Positions 32,778-41,263 of a DNA stretch of 64,000 nucleotides are shown here, one piece after another. The first letter of the stretch is position 1; each line of letters begins with the position of its first letter. Both the position numbers and the translations under genes were made by a program. Source of the DNA: Ensifer canadensis (GTDB taxonomy: Bacteria; Pseudomonadota; Alphaproteobacteria; Rhizobiales; Rhizobiaceae); assembly GCF_017488845.2 (NCBI RefSeq), contig NZ_CP083371.1, positions 1,736,001 to 1,800,000 of the forward strand, in the 5' to 3' direction. Below the pieces are notes generated by a model. The model was not told the origin of the DNA. It did not search any database and saw only the letters and a program-made list of their open reading frames with translations.

Positions 32778-35339
32778 ATGGCAGAGTTTCCTCAAAAGGC
32801 GAAGGTCGTAATCATCGGGCTGGGTGGCATCGTTGGTGCCTCGATCGCGCATCACCTGATCGAGCGCGGTTGGGACGACATCGTTGGCATCGACAAGTCC
32901 GGCATCCCGACCGATATCGGCTCGACGGCGCACGCGTCCGACTTCTGCTACACGACCAGCCACGATTATCTTTCGGTTTGGACGACGCAGTATTCGATCG
33001 ACTTCTTCGAGAAGATGGGTCACTACGCCCGCATTGGCGGCCTGGAAGTCGCGCGTACCGGCGACGATGTCTGGATGGAAGAGATCAAGCGCAAGCTTTC
33101 CTCCGCCAAGGCCTTCGGCACCCGCGCCCACTATGTCTCGCCCGCGGAAATCAAGAAGATGTTCCCGCTGATCGAGGAAGATCAGGTCATGGGCGGCATG
33201 TTCGACCCGGATGCCGGCCTCGTCATCCCGCGCTCGCAGACAGTTGCTGGCAAACTGGTCGATGCGGCCGAGAAATCCGGAAAGCTCCAGATCTTCGGCA
33301 ACACGCCGGCAAGGTCGCTCATCGTCGAGAACGGCCGCATCAAGGGCGTCGTCACCCATCGCGGCACGATCATGGCCGACCATGTCGTCGTCTGCGCCGG
33401 CATCTGGGGCCGCCTGATCGCCGAAATGGTCGGCGAGGATCTGCCGGTGATGCCGGTCGACCATCCGCTCACCTTCTTCGGCCCGTATAACGAATTCGAA
33501 GGCACCGGCAAGGAAATCGGCTTCCCGCTCCTGCGCGACCAGGGCAACTCCGCCTATATGCGCGACACCGGCGATCCGAAGACCACCGAAGGTGGCCAGA
33601 TCGAGTGGGGCTATTACGAGACCACCAACCCGCGCCTCTGCCATCCGCGCAACATTCTCGAAAAGCACGAGGCACGCCTGTCGCCCTCGCAGCGCGACCT
33701 CGATATGGAGCAGATCATCGAGCCGCTCGAGCGCGCCATGGAACTGACGCCGATCCTCGGCGAACTCGGCTACAATGAAGGCCATTCCTTCAACGGCCTG
33801 CTGCAGGTCTCGGCCGCCGGCGGCCCCTCCTGCGGCGAGAGCCAGAAGGTGCGCGGCCTCTGGTACTGCGTCGCCATCTGGGTGAAGGACGGTCCCGGCT
33901 ACGGCAAGCTGATCGCCGACTGGATGACGGACGGGCGCACTGAGATCGACCACGCCTCGATCGACTATTCTCGCTTCTACCCGCACCAGCTGGAGGAGAA
34001 GTTCATCGAGGGCCGCTGCTTCGAGGCGGCGCAGAAGATCTACTATCCGGCCGTGCACACGCGCGAGCCCTATGCCAGCGGCCGCAACGTCAAGCGCTCG
34101 CCCTTCTACGAGCGCGAGAAAGAGCTCGGCGGCTACTTCATGGAACTCGGTGGCTGGGAGCGCGCCCATGGCTACGCCGCCAACGAGCACCTCCTAGAAA
34201 AATACGGCAACCGCGTTCCAGTGCGCCAGAACGAGTGGGACAGCCGCCATTTCTGGCGCGTGTCCAACGCCGAACATCTGGCGATGAGCGAGGATTGCGG
34301 TATCGTCAACCTCTCGCACTTTCATATGGTTGACATCGAAGGCCCTGACCACGTCGAGTTGCTGGAGTGGCTTTGCGCCGCCAAGATCGGCGGCGACGGC
34401 AATATCGGCAAGGGCATCTACACCCATTTCCTCGATGACGAAGGAATGGTACGGGCCGACTTCACCGTCTTCCGCATGGCCGATCGCTGCCGTCTCGTGA
34501 ACGGCGCCGATGCCGGCCCGCGCGACTTCCAGTACATGCGCCGCGTCGCCGAAGATCGCGGCCTTGACGTCACCATCACCGACGTTTCGGAGAAGTTCAT
34601 CACCATCGGCATTTGGGGCCCCAACGCCCGCGAAACGCTGAAGAAGGTGGTTGCCGATCCGGCCGGCCTCGATCTCGAGAACTTTGCTTTCGCTGCGATC
34701 AAACCGATCGAAATCGCCGGCAGGAAGGTCACCGCCTTCCGCATCTCCTATGTCGGCGAGCAGGGCTGGGAGTTGCACATGAAATATGAGGACGGCCTCG
34801 CCGTCTGGGACGCACTGCGCTCAACCGGCGTCATGGCCTTCGGCGTCGAAACCTATGCAAACTCGCGCCGTCTGGAAAAGAGCCTGCGCCTGCAGAATGC
34901 CGATCTTCTCACACAGTACAACCTCATCGAGGCCGATCTGGCTCGTCCGAAGGTGAAGGACGTGGACTTCCGCGGCAAGGCGAAACATCTTGAATACAAG
35001 GCACGTGAGCACCAGCCGGCCATGCTCTGCACGCTCATCCTCACGGAGAATACCGATAGAAACGGCGTGAAGCGCTACCCGGTCGGCAGCCTGCCGGTCA
35101 TGGACCCGGAAACCGGCGCGGTGCTGGTCGACGAACTCGGCCGCCGCTCCTATACCACCTCCATCGCCTTTGGGCCGACGATCGGCAAGAACATCGCGCT
35201 TGCCTATCTGCCCTGGTCGCACTGCCAGGTCGGCCGCACGCTAAACGTCGAATACTTCGCCGAAACCTATCCCGTCGAAGTCGCCGGCGTTGGTTACAAG
35301 CCGCTCTACGACCCGGAGAACTTGAAGCCGCGAAGCTGA
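32778..35339 (+). CDS. FAD-dependent oxidoreductase with GcvT domain (dimethylglycine/sarcosine dehydrogenase-like)
   Basis: An 853-residue two-part enzyme. Residues 1-400 form a DAO-type FAD domain, with VVIIGLGGIVGASIAHHL at 10-27 and GSTAH at 48-52. His52 aligns with the histidine that carries covalent FAD in dimethylglycine dehydrogenase, where the motif is STWH. After a linker domain, residues about 475-735 are an aminomethyltransferase (GcvT) domain and 750-845 its C-terminal barrel (YTTSIAFGPTIGKNIALAYLP). Relatives oxidise N-methyl amines and hand the methylene group to tetrahydrofolate. The substrate is unknown, and no betaine or sarcosine operon surrounds it. Confidence 0.88.
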   Translation: MAEFPQKAKVVIIGLGGIVGASIAHHLIERGWDDIVGIDKSGIPTDIGSTAHASDFCYTTSHDYLSVWTTQYSIDFFEKMGHYARIGGLEVARTGDDVWMEEIKRKLSSAKAFGTRAHYVSPAEIKKMFPLIEEDQVMGGMFDPDAGLVIPRSQTVAGKLVDAAEKSGKLQIFGNTPARSLIVENGRIKGVVTHRGTIMADHVVVCAGIWGRLIAEMVGEDLPVMPVDHPLTFFGPYNEFEGTGKEIGFPLLRDQGNSAYMRDTGDPKTTEGGQIEWGYYETTNPRLCHPRNILEKHEARLSPSQRDLDMEQIIEPLERAMELTPILGELGYNEGHSFNGLLQVSAAGGPSCGESQKVRGLWYCVAIWVKDGPGYGKLIADWMTDGRTEIDHASIDYSRFYPHQLEEKFIEGRCFEAAQKIYYPAVHTREPYASGRNVKRSPFYEREKELGGYFMELGGWERAHGYAANEHLLEKYGNRVPVRQNEWDSRHFWRVSNAEHLAMSEDCGIVNLSHFHMVDIEGPDHVELLEWLCAAKIGGDGNIGKGIYTHFLDDEGMVRADFTVFRMADRCRLVNGADAGPRDFQYMRRVAEDRGLDVTITDVSEKFITIGIWGPNARETLKKVVADPAGLDLENFAFAAIKPIEIAGRKVTAFRISYVGEQGWELHMKYEDGLAVWDALRSTGVMAFGVETYANSRRLEKSLRLQNADLLTQYNLIEADLARPKVKDVDFRGKAKHLEYKAREHQPAMLCTLILTENTDRNGVKRYPVGSLPVMDPETGAVLVDELGRRSYTTSIAFGPTIGKNIALAYLPWSHCQVGRTLNVEYFAETYPVEVAGVGYKPLYDPENLKPRS

Positions 35340-35381
35340 GATTTTCCAGCCCCTCGGCCTATCCGCAGTGGACCTCTCTTC

Positions 35382-35418
35382 ACGCGCCTGCTTGCTTCAA
35401 GCGGGCGCGTTCGTTTTT
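35382..35418 (+). terminator. Rho-independent terminator of the GcvT-family gene
   Basis: Stem ACGCGCC.GCTT / AAGC.GGCGCGT (35382-35410), then TCGTTTTT, starting 43 bp after the stop codon. Confidence 0.75.
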
Positions 35419-35821
35419 GGCGTTCGTTCATTATGCCTGCGCCCCTGGAATTTGTCTGTTGTTCGGATACCGGAGCCGCCAGTGTGCGAAGGACATGACG
35501 TTGGTGAACTTTGAGCCGGCGCGCTTTGCCATCAGCCTTTGTGCGGGCGGCGGCAACGTCATCGGCAGGCGAGATCGTCGGGTTCTGGACGATGCTGATG
35601 GTGCAGCCGTCCTGCTTCAAAATGTCGTAGACACTCCTCCAGCCGGCGCCATCGGCGGACCCACGCTACGAAATGCCAGCCGAGGAGCGATGGTACACCT
35701 CAATTCGGAGCGTCCATCCTGATCGGGTAGTCAATCGATAGACGATGGGTTGTGCAAAGTTTGAGTTGACCGTTTCCGATGGCGAGGCGACACTTGCAAC
35801 CTGCAGCAAGACAGGAGGAAA
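35419..35821. other. Spacer holding only the hydrolase remnant
   Basis: Apart from the 35543-35668 remnant and the terminator at its left edge, the stretch shows no supported gene. Confidence 0.35.
35543..35668 (-). pseudogene. Remnant of an alpha/beta-hydrolase gene
   Basis: On the minus strand about 40 codons read ADGAGWRSVYDILKQDGCTI and then SIVQNPTISPADDVAAA. This matches the segment after the HG motif of a widespread family of small alpha/beta hydrolases that act on esters. The catalytic GHSYGG region is missing and a stop sits just before the fragment. It is debris with no intact copy nearby. Confidence 0.5.
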
Positions 35822-36130
35822 ATGATGGCCGAGCCAGATCCCTGGCGCCACATGGCAAGCGCGCCGAAAAACGGCAGTCGGATCCTCGTTACGATCCGCC
35901 CGTCCGAACAGGGGGCGGCAGAAGTTGACCTCGCATATTGGTCGAATGGCGATCAGTTCGGTGCAGAAGGCTGGCGCGCCTCTGATTCCTCGCCCGGCCG
36001 CATCATCGAATACGCCGAGCCCGAATTGAAGTGCTGGATGCCGATGCCCTCGGCCAATCTCAATCGCACCTCAATGCCCTCACCCTGGGAAGGCGAAGAC
36101 GAGCGAGAGCTCGACGGATCAGGGATTTAA
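35822..36130 (+). CDS. Hypothetical protein, Rhizobiales type
   Basis: A 102-residue acidic soluble protein with WRHMASAPKNGSRILVTIRP near the start, a mid-region VDLAYWSNGDQFGAEGWRASD and CWMPMP. The W-x-(5)-APK(N/D)G-x-x-I pattern recurs in many short rhizobial and phage hypothetical proteins (DUF551-like); I cannot assign a function. AGGAGG lies six bases before the first of two adjacent ATG codons (35822 and 35825), a strong site. It stands alone. Confidence 0.65.
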   Translation: MMAEPDPWRHMASAPKNGSRILVTIRPSEQGAAEVDLAYWSNGDQFGAEGWRASDSSPGRIIEYAEPELKCWMPMPSANLNRTSMPSPWEGEDERELDGSGI

Positions 36131-36327
36131 GAACTCGCGCCGCCATGTTGCGCTTCCTCGTACACGACGGGGTCAAAAGGACTTTTGAGACGTGTGCTTG
36201 CAGCCTGTGGAACGCCTAATCTCAATCCGACGTAAAGGTCGCCTTGGGTAGAATTGAACCACTGCCCCTTGGCCCGTCTGTTACGAATGTCTGTCGTAGC
36301 ATTAGACCGCCGGAACCAGTGGCTATC

Positions 36328-37278
36328 CTAGCCAGAAACGCCGCACCGTTGCGCATAGGCCTCCATCTCGGGCTTCAGCCCGGCAAAAGCCGAGAGCACG
36401 TGCATCTTGAGTTGCAGCGCTGCTGGCCCAGGCGGCATCAGTTTTGATTGCACGAAGCCAAGCGCGCGCGGCACGCCGCTCGGCAGGATGGGTAACGCGG
36501 TGATGTTGTCGGTTTCCCGCCGAGCGAAGACCACGCCGAAGGGCAGCACGGCGAGGCTGTCAGAATGGGCGAGATGGGCGAGAATGCCGGCGAGCGAGGC
36601 GCCGGAGAAATTGATGCGCACATGCTCGGCGCCCAGATTGACTAGCGCAGTTCTGAGATCGGCGCTCAGCGGACTTCCGGCAGGTGGCTCGATCCAGGGA
36701 TACCGCAGCAGGTCGGCAGGCAGGAGCCTGTCCGATGCAAGAAGCGGATGTCCCGAGCGACAGGCAACCACATTGCGCCCTGTCAGGATCGGGTCGAAGG
36801 TCAGATCGCTATCTGCATCGAAGACCTCGACCGGACAGATCGCGAGGTCCAGCTGCCCAGCTCTGATCTTTTCGGCAAGGCTCGTCGTGTAACCATAGAC
36901 CTGCTCGATTCTAACGTTCGGCCTTGTCCGCTGGAATTGGCCGACCATCGCCGAGACCAGCGCGTCCATGAAAAACGGCGTGCCGCCGATCCTGATATCG
37001 CCACGCTCGCCACGCCTGAATGACTGGGCCACGTCGCTCGCTCGCGCCGTTGCGCGCCGTACCGCTGCACCGAGATCGGCAAGATCCCGACACAAGGGAG
37101 TCGGCTCCATCGGGCGGCGGTTGCGCAGAAACAATGGCTCACCCAGCCGCTTTTCCAGAAAGGCGACTGTGCGTGACAAGCCGGGCTGCGTCATTCCCAG
37201 CATTTCCGCCGCCTCGGACATGCCGCCGGCATCGACGATCGCCCAGAGCTGTAGCAGATGGCGCGGATCAATCTGCAA
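36328..37278 (-). CDS. LysR-family regulator of the hydroxyquinol operon
   Basis: A 316-residue LysR regulator. The HTH lies at about 5-62 (LLQLWAIVDAGGMSEAAEMLGMTQPGLSRTVAFLEKRLGEPLFLR), followed by the co-inducer domain (about 92-300, GDIRIGGTPFFMDALVSAMV). It is divergent from the maleylacetate reductase gene over a 156-bp spacer that contains a perfect palindrome (37316-37335). This is the standard arrangement for a LysR activator of an aromatic ring-cleavage operon. The co-inducer is probably a pathway aromatic or its ring-cleavage product (inference). Confidence 0.9.
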   Translation of the reverse strand: MQIDPRHLLQLWAIVDAGGMSEAAEMLGMTQPGLSRTVAFLEKRLGEPLFLRNRRPMEPTPLCRDLADLGAAVRRATARASDVAQSFRRGERGDIRIGGTPFFMDALVSAMVGQFQRTRPNVRIEQVYGYTTSLAEKIRAGQLDLAICPVEVFDADSDLTFDPILTGRNVVACRSGHPLLASDRLLPADLLRYPWIEPPAGSPLSADLRTALVNLGAEHVRINFSGASLAGILAHLAHSDSLAVLPFGVVFARRETDNITALPILPSGVPRALGFVQSKLMPPGPAALQLKMHVLSAFAGLKPEMEAYAQRCGVSG

Positions 37279-37315
37279 GAAGAGATTCTCCCAAGTTCCG
37301 TGTTCCGCTCACAAC

Positions 37316-37335
37316 ATAACATAATGGTATGTTAT
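37316..37335. promoter_or_regulatory. Probable LysR operator (perfect palindrome)
   Basis: ATAACATA and TATGTTAT, perfect 8-bp inverted arms around ATGG, in the spacer between the LysR gene (38 bp from its start) and the operon. The form agrees with the T-N11-A core of LysR sites. Confidence 0.7.
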
Positions 37336-37434
37336 CTGGAGATATCATTATTCGAATTCACCTTCGTCCGTCGCTACTGTTTTCCTCGAGATGGAGCCGC
37401 AAGCGATTTCGCGGCCCCGTTCAGGGAGGAACCG

Positions 37435-38490
37435 ATGAGGGAATTCGACTATCAGGGGTCCCCGGCAAGAATTAGGTTCGGCGCCGGCGCCCGCGCGGGG
37501 GTGGCAGAAGCTGTTGAAGCCTTGGGCTGCAAGCGTGCCCTCGTGCTCTCCACACCACAGCAAGCCAACGATGCCGGTGCCATCGTCAACCTTTTGGCGG
37601 ATCGCGCCGCTGGATTGTTCACGCAGGCGACCATGCACACGCCCGTCGAGATCACCGAACAGGCGCTCAAGGCCATGCGCGACAACGACGCGGACTGCAC
37701 CGTCGCTTTCGGCGGCGGCTCGACTACCGGGCTCGGCAAAGCGATCGCCTATCGCCTCGATACGCCTCAGATCGTCATACCCACAACCTATGCCGGCTCG
37801 GAGGTCACACCCATCCTTGGGCAGACTCAGGCGGGGCGCAAGGAGACGGTACGTGCAGCGTCGATTCTGCCGGAACTGGTGATCTATGATCCGGAACTCA
37901 CGCTCAGCCTGCCGGTCCCAATGACGATGACCAGCGGCCTAAACGCCATGGCCCACGCCGCCGAGGCACTCTACGCTCGCGATCGTAACCCGATTTCCTC
38001 GCTAATGGCGACGGAAGGCCTGAGAGCCCTCGCTGAGGCCCTACCGCGCATCGCTATGGCGCCGCGGGATCTGTCGGCCAGAAGCGATGCACTCTACGGC
38101 GCCTGGCTGTGCGGCACTGTGCTTGGCACAGTCGGCATGTCGTTGCATCACAAGCTCTGCCATGTGTTAGGGGGGGCCTTCGACCTGCCGCATGCGGAGA
38201 CCCATGCGATCGTTCTGCCCCACGCAATCGCCTTCAACGCGGCCGCCGCTGCCGACGAACTTCGGCCGCTCAGTGCGATTTTCGGGGAAACCTCCCCCGG
38301 TGCGGCAATACACGGTTTTGCGGTCAAGATCGGCGCCCCGACAGCCCTCAGGGAGATCGGTTTTCGGGAGGAAGATATCGGCCGCGCCGCGGAGATCGCC
38401 ACAGCGAACCCCTATTGGAACCCGCGGGAAGTGACACGGGCCGATATTCACGCGCTGCTCGCCGCGGCATGGCGAGGCGACGCGCCCTGA
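37435..38490 (+). CDS. Maleylacetate reductase
   Basis: A 351-residue member of the iron-type alcohol dehydrogenase superfamily that reduces maleylacetate to 3-oxoadipate with NAD(P)H. FGGGSTTGLGKAIAYRL, VIPTTYAGSEVTPILGQT and the histidine-rich LHHKLCHVLGGAF are the maleylacetate reductase patterns. The true start is the ATG at 37435 with AGGGAGGA upstream. First gene of a four-gene operon; the next begins 40 bp later. Together with the hydroxyquinol dioxygenase it completes the lower pathway to the 3-oxoadipate node. Confidence 0.9.
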   Translation: MREFDYQGSPARIRFGAGARAGVAEAVEALGCKRALVLSTPQQANDAGAIVNLLADRAAGLFTQATMHTPVEITEQALKAMRDNDADCTVAFGGGSTTGLGKAIAYRLDTPQIVIPTTYAGSEVTPILGQTQAGRKETVRAASILPELVIYDPELTLSLPVPMTMTSGLNAMAHAAEALYARDRNPISSLMATEGLRALAEALPRIAMAPRDLSARSDALYGAWLCGTVLGTVGMSLHHKLCHVLGGAFDLPHAETHAIVLPHAIAFNAAAAADELRPLSAIFGETSPGAAIHGFAVKIGAPTALREIGFREEDIGRAAEIATANPYWNPREVTRADIHALLAAAWRGDAP

Positions 38491-38530
38491 ACGCGCGCGC
38501 CGAGACATATCTGCAAAACGGGAGGATAAC

Positions 38531-40180
38531 ATGAATCAATCCAAGGCATCGCCGCCTGTGGTGCACCGGCAAGTGGCCGTTATCGGTTGCGGGCCTGCGG
38601 GCCTGACTGCCGCCTCGCTCCTCGGACAAGCCGGCCATAATGTCATCGTTATCGAGCGCTGGCCCGAACCCTACGGCCTGCCCCGCCTCAGCCATATCGA
38701 CGGCGAGACGGCACGCCTGGTCGCCTCGGCCGGGGATATCGGTCATGCCCTTCGCGACGCGCAGGCGATCGACACCTACCACTACCTCGACGATCAGGGA
38801 AACATTCTGATCGATCTGGACTGGAAGGGGCAGCAATGCGGTTTTCCCGCCCATATTTCGATCTTCCAGCCGGAAATCGAGGACGCGATCTATTCCCGCG
38901 CACAGCCTCTGCCGAACGTCGAGTTCCTACGCGGCTGGGAAGTCTCCAAGCTCGAGCAGAGTGCGGATAAGGTCGTTCTGGAAGCCCAACCCTGGGACGG
39001 TTCGTGGAAGGCGGTTTCTGACGGGGGCGATCCAGTCCGCAGGATCGAGGTGGACTATGTGATCGGCGCGGATGGCGCCAACAGTTTCACGCGCCGCGCA
39101 CTCGGCATCGCGCGTCACCAGTACGGCCATCATGAACGTTGGCTCAATCTTGATTCCGAATACGTCAAGGATCTCGGCGACCGCTTTGCCATTACCTCGA
39201 TCTATTGCGACCCGGCACGGGCGCACATGTACATGCCGATCGGCAAATCCCGCGTGCGTTTCGAGATGCGCGTGCTGCCGGGCGAGGAAACCAGCTACTG
39301 GGAAGACATCAAGAATGGCCTTGCCTGGCTCAGCGAGCAGCATGGCATCGGGCTCGACGAAATCCGGCCGATCCGCAACGTTGTCTATACATTTGACCCC
39401 GCGATCACAAAAAGCTGGAAGGAAGGCCGGGTCATGCTGGTGGGCGATGCCGCCCACACGATGATGCCCTATATGGGCCAGGGCGCCTGTTCGGCCATTC
39501 GCGACAGCGCCAATCTTGCATGGAAGCTGGACCTCGTGTTGCGGGGCAAGGCCGAGCCGGAGCTTCTCGATACCTATGAAGCGGAGCGGCGCCCGCATGT
39601 CACGCAGATCACCAAGACCTCGACCATGCTCGGCAAGGTCGCCAACGAGGACGACCCGGCGAAGGTGGCTGAACGCAATGCACTCTTCCTGTCCGGAAAC
39701 ATGCCGCCGCCCCCGCCCTTCCCCAAGATCGAGACCGGCGTGGTGCATGTGGAGCCCGATGGTAACCTCCTCACCCCCACCGGTGCACCAACGCCACAGG
39801 GTCTCGTGCGCGCCGGCGGCCGCGAAGGCTTGATGGACGACGTGGTGGGGCGCGGCTTCCTGATCGTCAGCCGGACCGACCCGAGCCTCCATCTGGATCC
39901 CGCGACCCACGCTTTCTTCGACGCCATCGGCGGTCGCTGGATCGTCGTCGGCGACACCGATGCTGAGCCCGATCAAGTCGCAGATCTTGACGGCGTGCAA
40001 CTGGCGTTTCTGGAGAGAAATGGTTTCGCCGCCTATCTGCGCCGTCCCGATTTCCTGATGTATGGTGCAGTCCGGGATCTCTCCGATCTCCCCACCCTGC
40101 TGCGCGGCCTTCGCGACAGGCTGCACTGGCTGCATCAGCCTGTACCCACCTTTGAGACCACCATGGAGGCACGGGCATGA
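38531..40180 (+). CDS. FAD-dependent aromatic hydroxylase, MhpA-like
   Basis: A 549-residue class A flavin monooxygenase. FAD motif VAVIGCGPAGLTAASLLGQA (17-36), the DG motif VIGADGANSFTRRALG, and VMLVGDAAHTMMPYMGQGACSAIRDSANLAWKL. Residues about 440-540 form a thioredoxin-like C-terminal domain, as in MhpA and phenol hydroxylases. It would add a hydroxyl to a phenolic ring, most likely giving hydroxyquinol (1,2,4-trihydroxybenzene) or an acylated derivative for the neighbouring dioxygenase. GGGAGG precedes the ATG. The stop overlaps the hydrolase start by four bases. Confidence 0.88.
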   Translation: MNQSKASPPVVHRQVAVIGCGPAGLTAASLLGQAGHNVIVIERWPEPYGLPRLSHIDGETARLVASAGDIGHALRDAQAIDTYHYLDDQGNILIDLDWKGQQCGFPAHISIFQPEIEDAIYSRAQPLPNVEFLRGWEVSKLEQSADKVVLEAQPWDGSWKAVSDGGDPVRRIEVDYVIGADGANSFTRRALGIARHQYGHHERWLNLDSEYVKDLGDRFAITSIYCDPARAHMYMPIGKSRVRFEMRVLPGEETSYWEDIKNGLAWLSEQHGIGLDEIRPIRNVVYTFDPAITKSWKEGRVMLVGDAAHTMMPYMGQGACSAIRDSANLAWKLDLVLRGKAEPELLDTYEAERRPHVTQITKTSTMLGKVANEDDPAKVAERNALFLSGNMPPPPPFPKIETGVVHVEPDGNLLTPTGAPTPQGLVRAGGREGLMDDVVGRGFLIVSRTDPSLHLDPATHAFFDAIGGRWIVVGDTDAEPDQVADLDGVQLAFLERNGFAAYLRRPDFLMYGAVRDLSDLPTLLRGLRDRLHWLHQPVPTFETTMEARA

Positions 40181-41250
40181 CCGAGGACTCGGTCATCAAG
40201 GCGAACCTTGCCCATCAGCGGGCCATGCCACTGACGCGGCTTCTCGACTGCGGCATGGACCCGGGGGATGCGCGCCGGCTTCATGCCCGCATCTCGGAGG
40301 GCGAGCCCTGGGATGCGGTGGCAGAAACCATCGCCACCGAGCGCCTGCAACAGGCCGACCGGGCCGAGGCTGAAGGAAACATCGTCACCGCCGGCGAGGC
40401 ACGGCAGCGCGGCATCGCCGCGCTGGTCTACGCCCAGATGGCCTTCAATTTCGACGAACCCCGCAAGGTCGCGCTGTATCGCAGGCTGGTCGCCGCCTGT
40501 CGGAAGCTCACCCCTGTCTTCGGCCTGCCCTTCGAGCGGGTCGAGACCGGATACTCGGGAAAAAGCCTGATCGGCTGGCTGGTGCGCCCCGCAAGCGGAA
40601 GTGCAAACGGCACCGTCATCCTGTTCGGCGGCCAGAGCGGCTGGGGCATCGCCTATCTGCCAATCGCCCGGGAGCTGGCGCGCCGCGGGCTTGCCACCCT
40701 TCTCGCCGAAGGCCCCGGCCAGGGCGAGACCCGCATCGAGCAAGGCCTTTATCTTCAGGCGGGGGTCGAGGCCGCCTATAGCCGCTGGGTCGATGTAATC
40801 CTGGACGATCCGAGCCTCGGCGCGCCGGGCATCTGGGGCAACAGCTACGGCGGCCTGTGGGCGGCACGCACTGCGGGCAGCGACAGCCGCATCCGCGCCT
40901 GTTGCGTCAACGGCTCCTTCGCCCACCCCGCCATCCTGCCCTTCCGCACGGCCTTCGAGCAGAGCGCGGCAATGATCGGCACCGAGGATCGAGCGATGAT
41001 TGAGGCTGTCATGGAAAAGCTGCGTTTCGATCCGGCGCGGGACAGAATCGCCTGCCCGCTTCTCGTCCTGCACGGAGGCGCCGATCCGCTGGTGGCACTG
41101 GAGGACCAGCAACCCTTCCTCGATGCCGCGACGGGCGAGGCCGCCCTCCGCGTCTGGCCGGACGGTGAGCACACGATATACAACCACAGCTTCGAGCGGA
41201 CGGCACTCGTCGGCGACTGGTTCGCCGCACGGCTCGACCGATCCGCCTGA
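40177..41250 (+). CDS. Alpha/beta hydrolase of the pseudooxynicotine-hydrolase-like type
   Basis: A 357-residue hydrolase. A helical N-terminal part (1-115) precedes the alpha/beta core: GTVILFGGQSGWG (oxyanion side), EGPGQGETR, GIWGNSYGGLWAAR (nucleophile Ser223), LHGGADPLV (Asp) and DGEHTIYNH (His). The layout matches the FrsA/2,6-dihydroxypseudooxynicotine hydrolase group, enzymes that can cut a C-C bond next to a dihydroxylated ring. Placed between a ring hydroxylase and a ring-cleaving dioxygenase, it may remove a side chain before ring opening. Simple ester hydrolysis is the alternative. Translationally coupled to the hydroxylase. Confidence 0.85.
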   Translation: MTEDSVIKANLAHQRAMPLTRLLDCGMDPGDARRLHARISEGEPWDAVAETIATERLQQADRAEAEGNIVTAGEARQRGIAALVYAQMAFNFDEPRKVALYRRLVAACRKLTPVFGLPFERVETGYSGKSLIGWLVRPASGSANGTVILFGGQSGWGIAYLPIARELARRGLATLLAEGPGQGETRIEQGLYLQAGVEAAYSRWVDVILDDPSLGAPGIWGNSYGGLWAARTAGSDSRIRACCVNGSFAHPAILPFRTAFEQSAAMIGTEDRAMIEAVMEKLRFDPARDRIACPLLVLHGGADPLVALEDQQPFLDAATGEAALRVWPDGEHTIYNHSFERTALVGDWFAARLDRSA

Positions 41251-41263
41251 CAGGGAGCGATTG

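Noticed and set aside
32775..34190. A 471-codon minus-strand frame across the GcvT-family gene
   Set aside because: Antisense shadow; translation is rich in Ala/Gly/His/Asp without domain patterns.
36235..36325. tRNA-like look of the minus strand near 36245-36320 (GTGGTTCAATTCTACC resembles a T arm)
   Set aside because: No matching acceptor stem, anticodon arm or D arm can be drawn; the resemblance is limited to one short arm.
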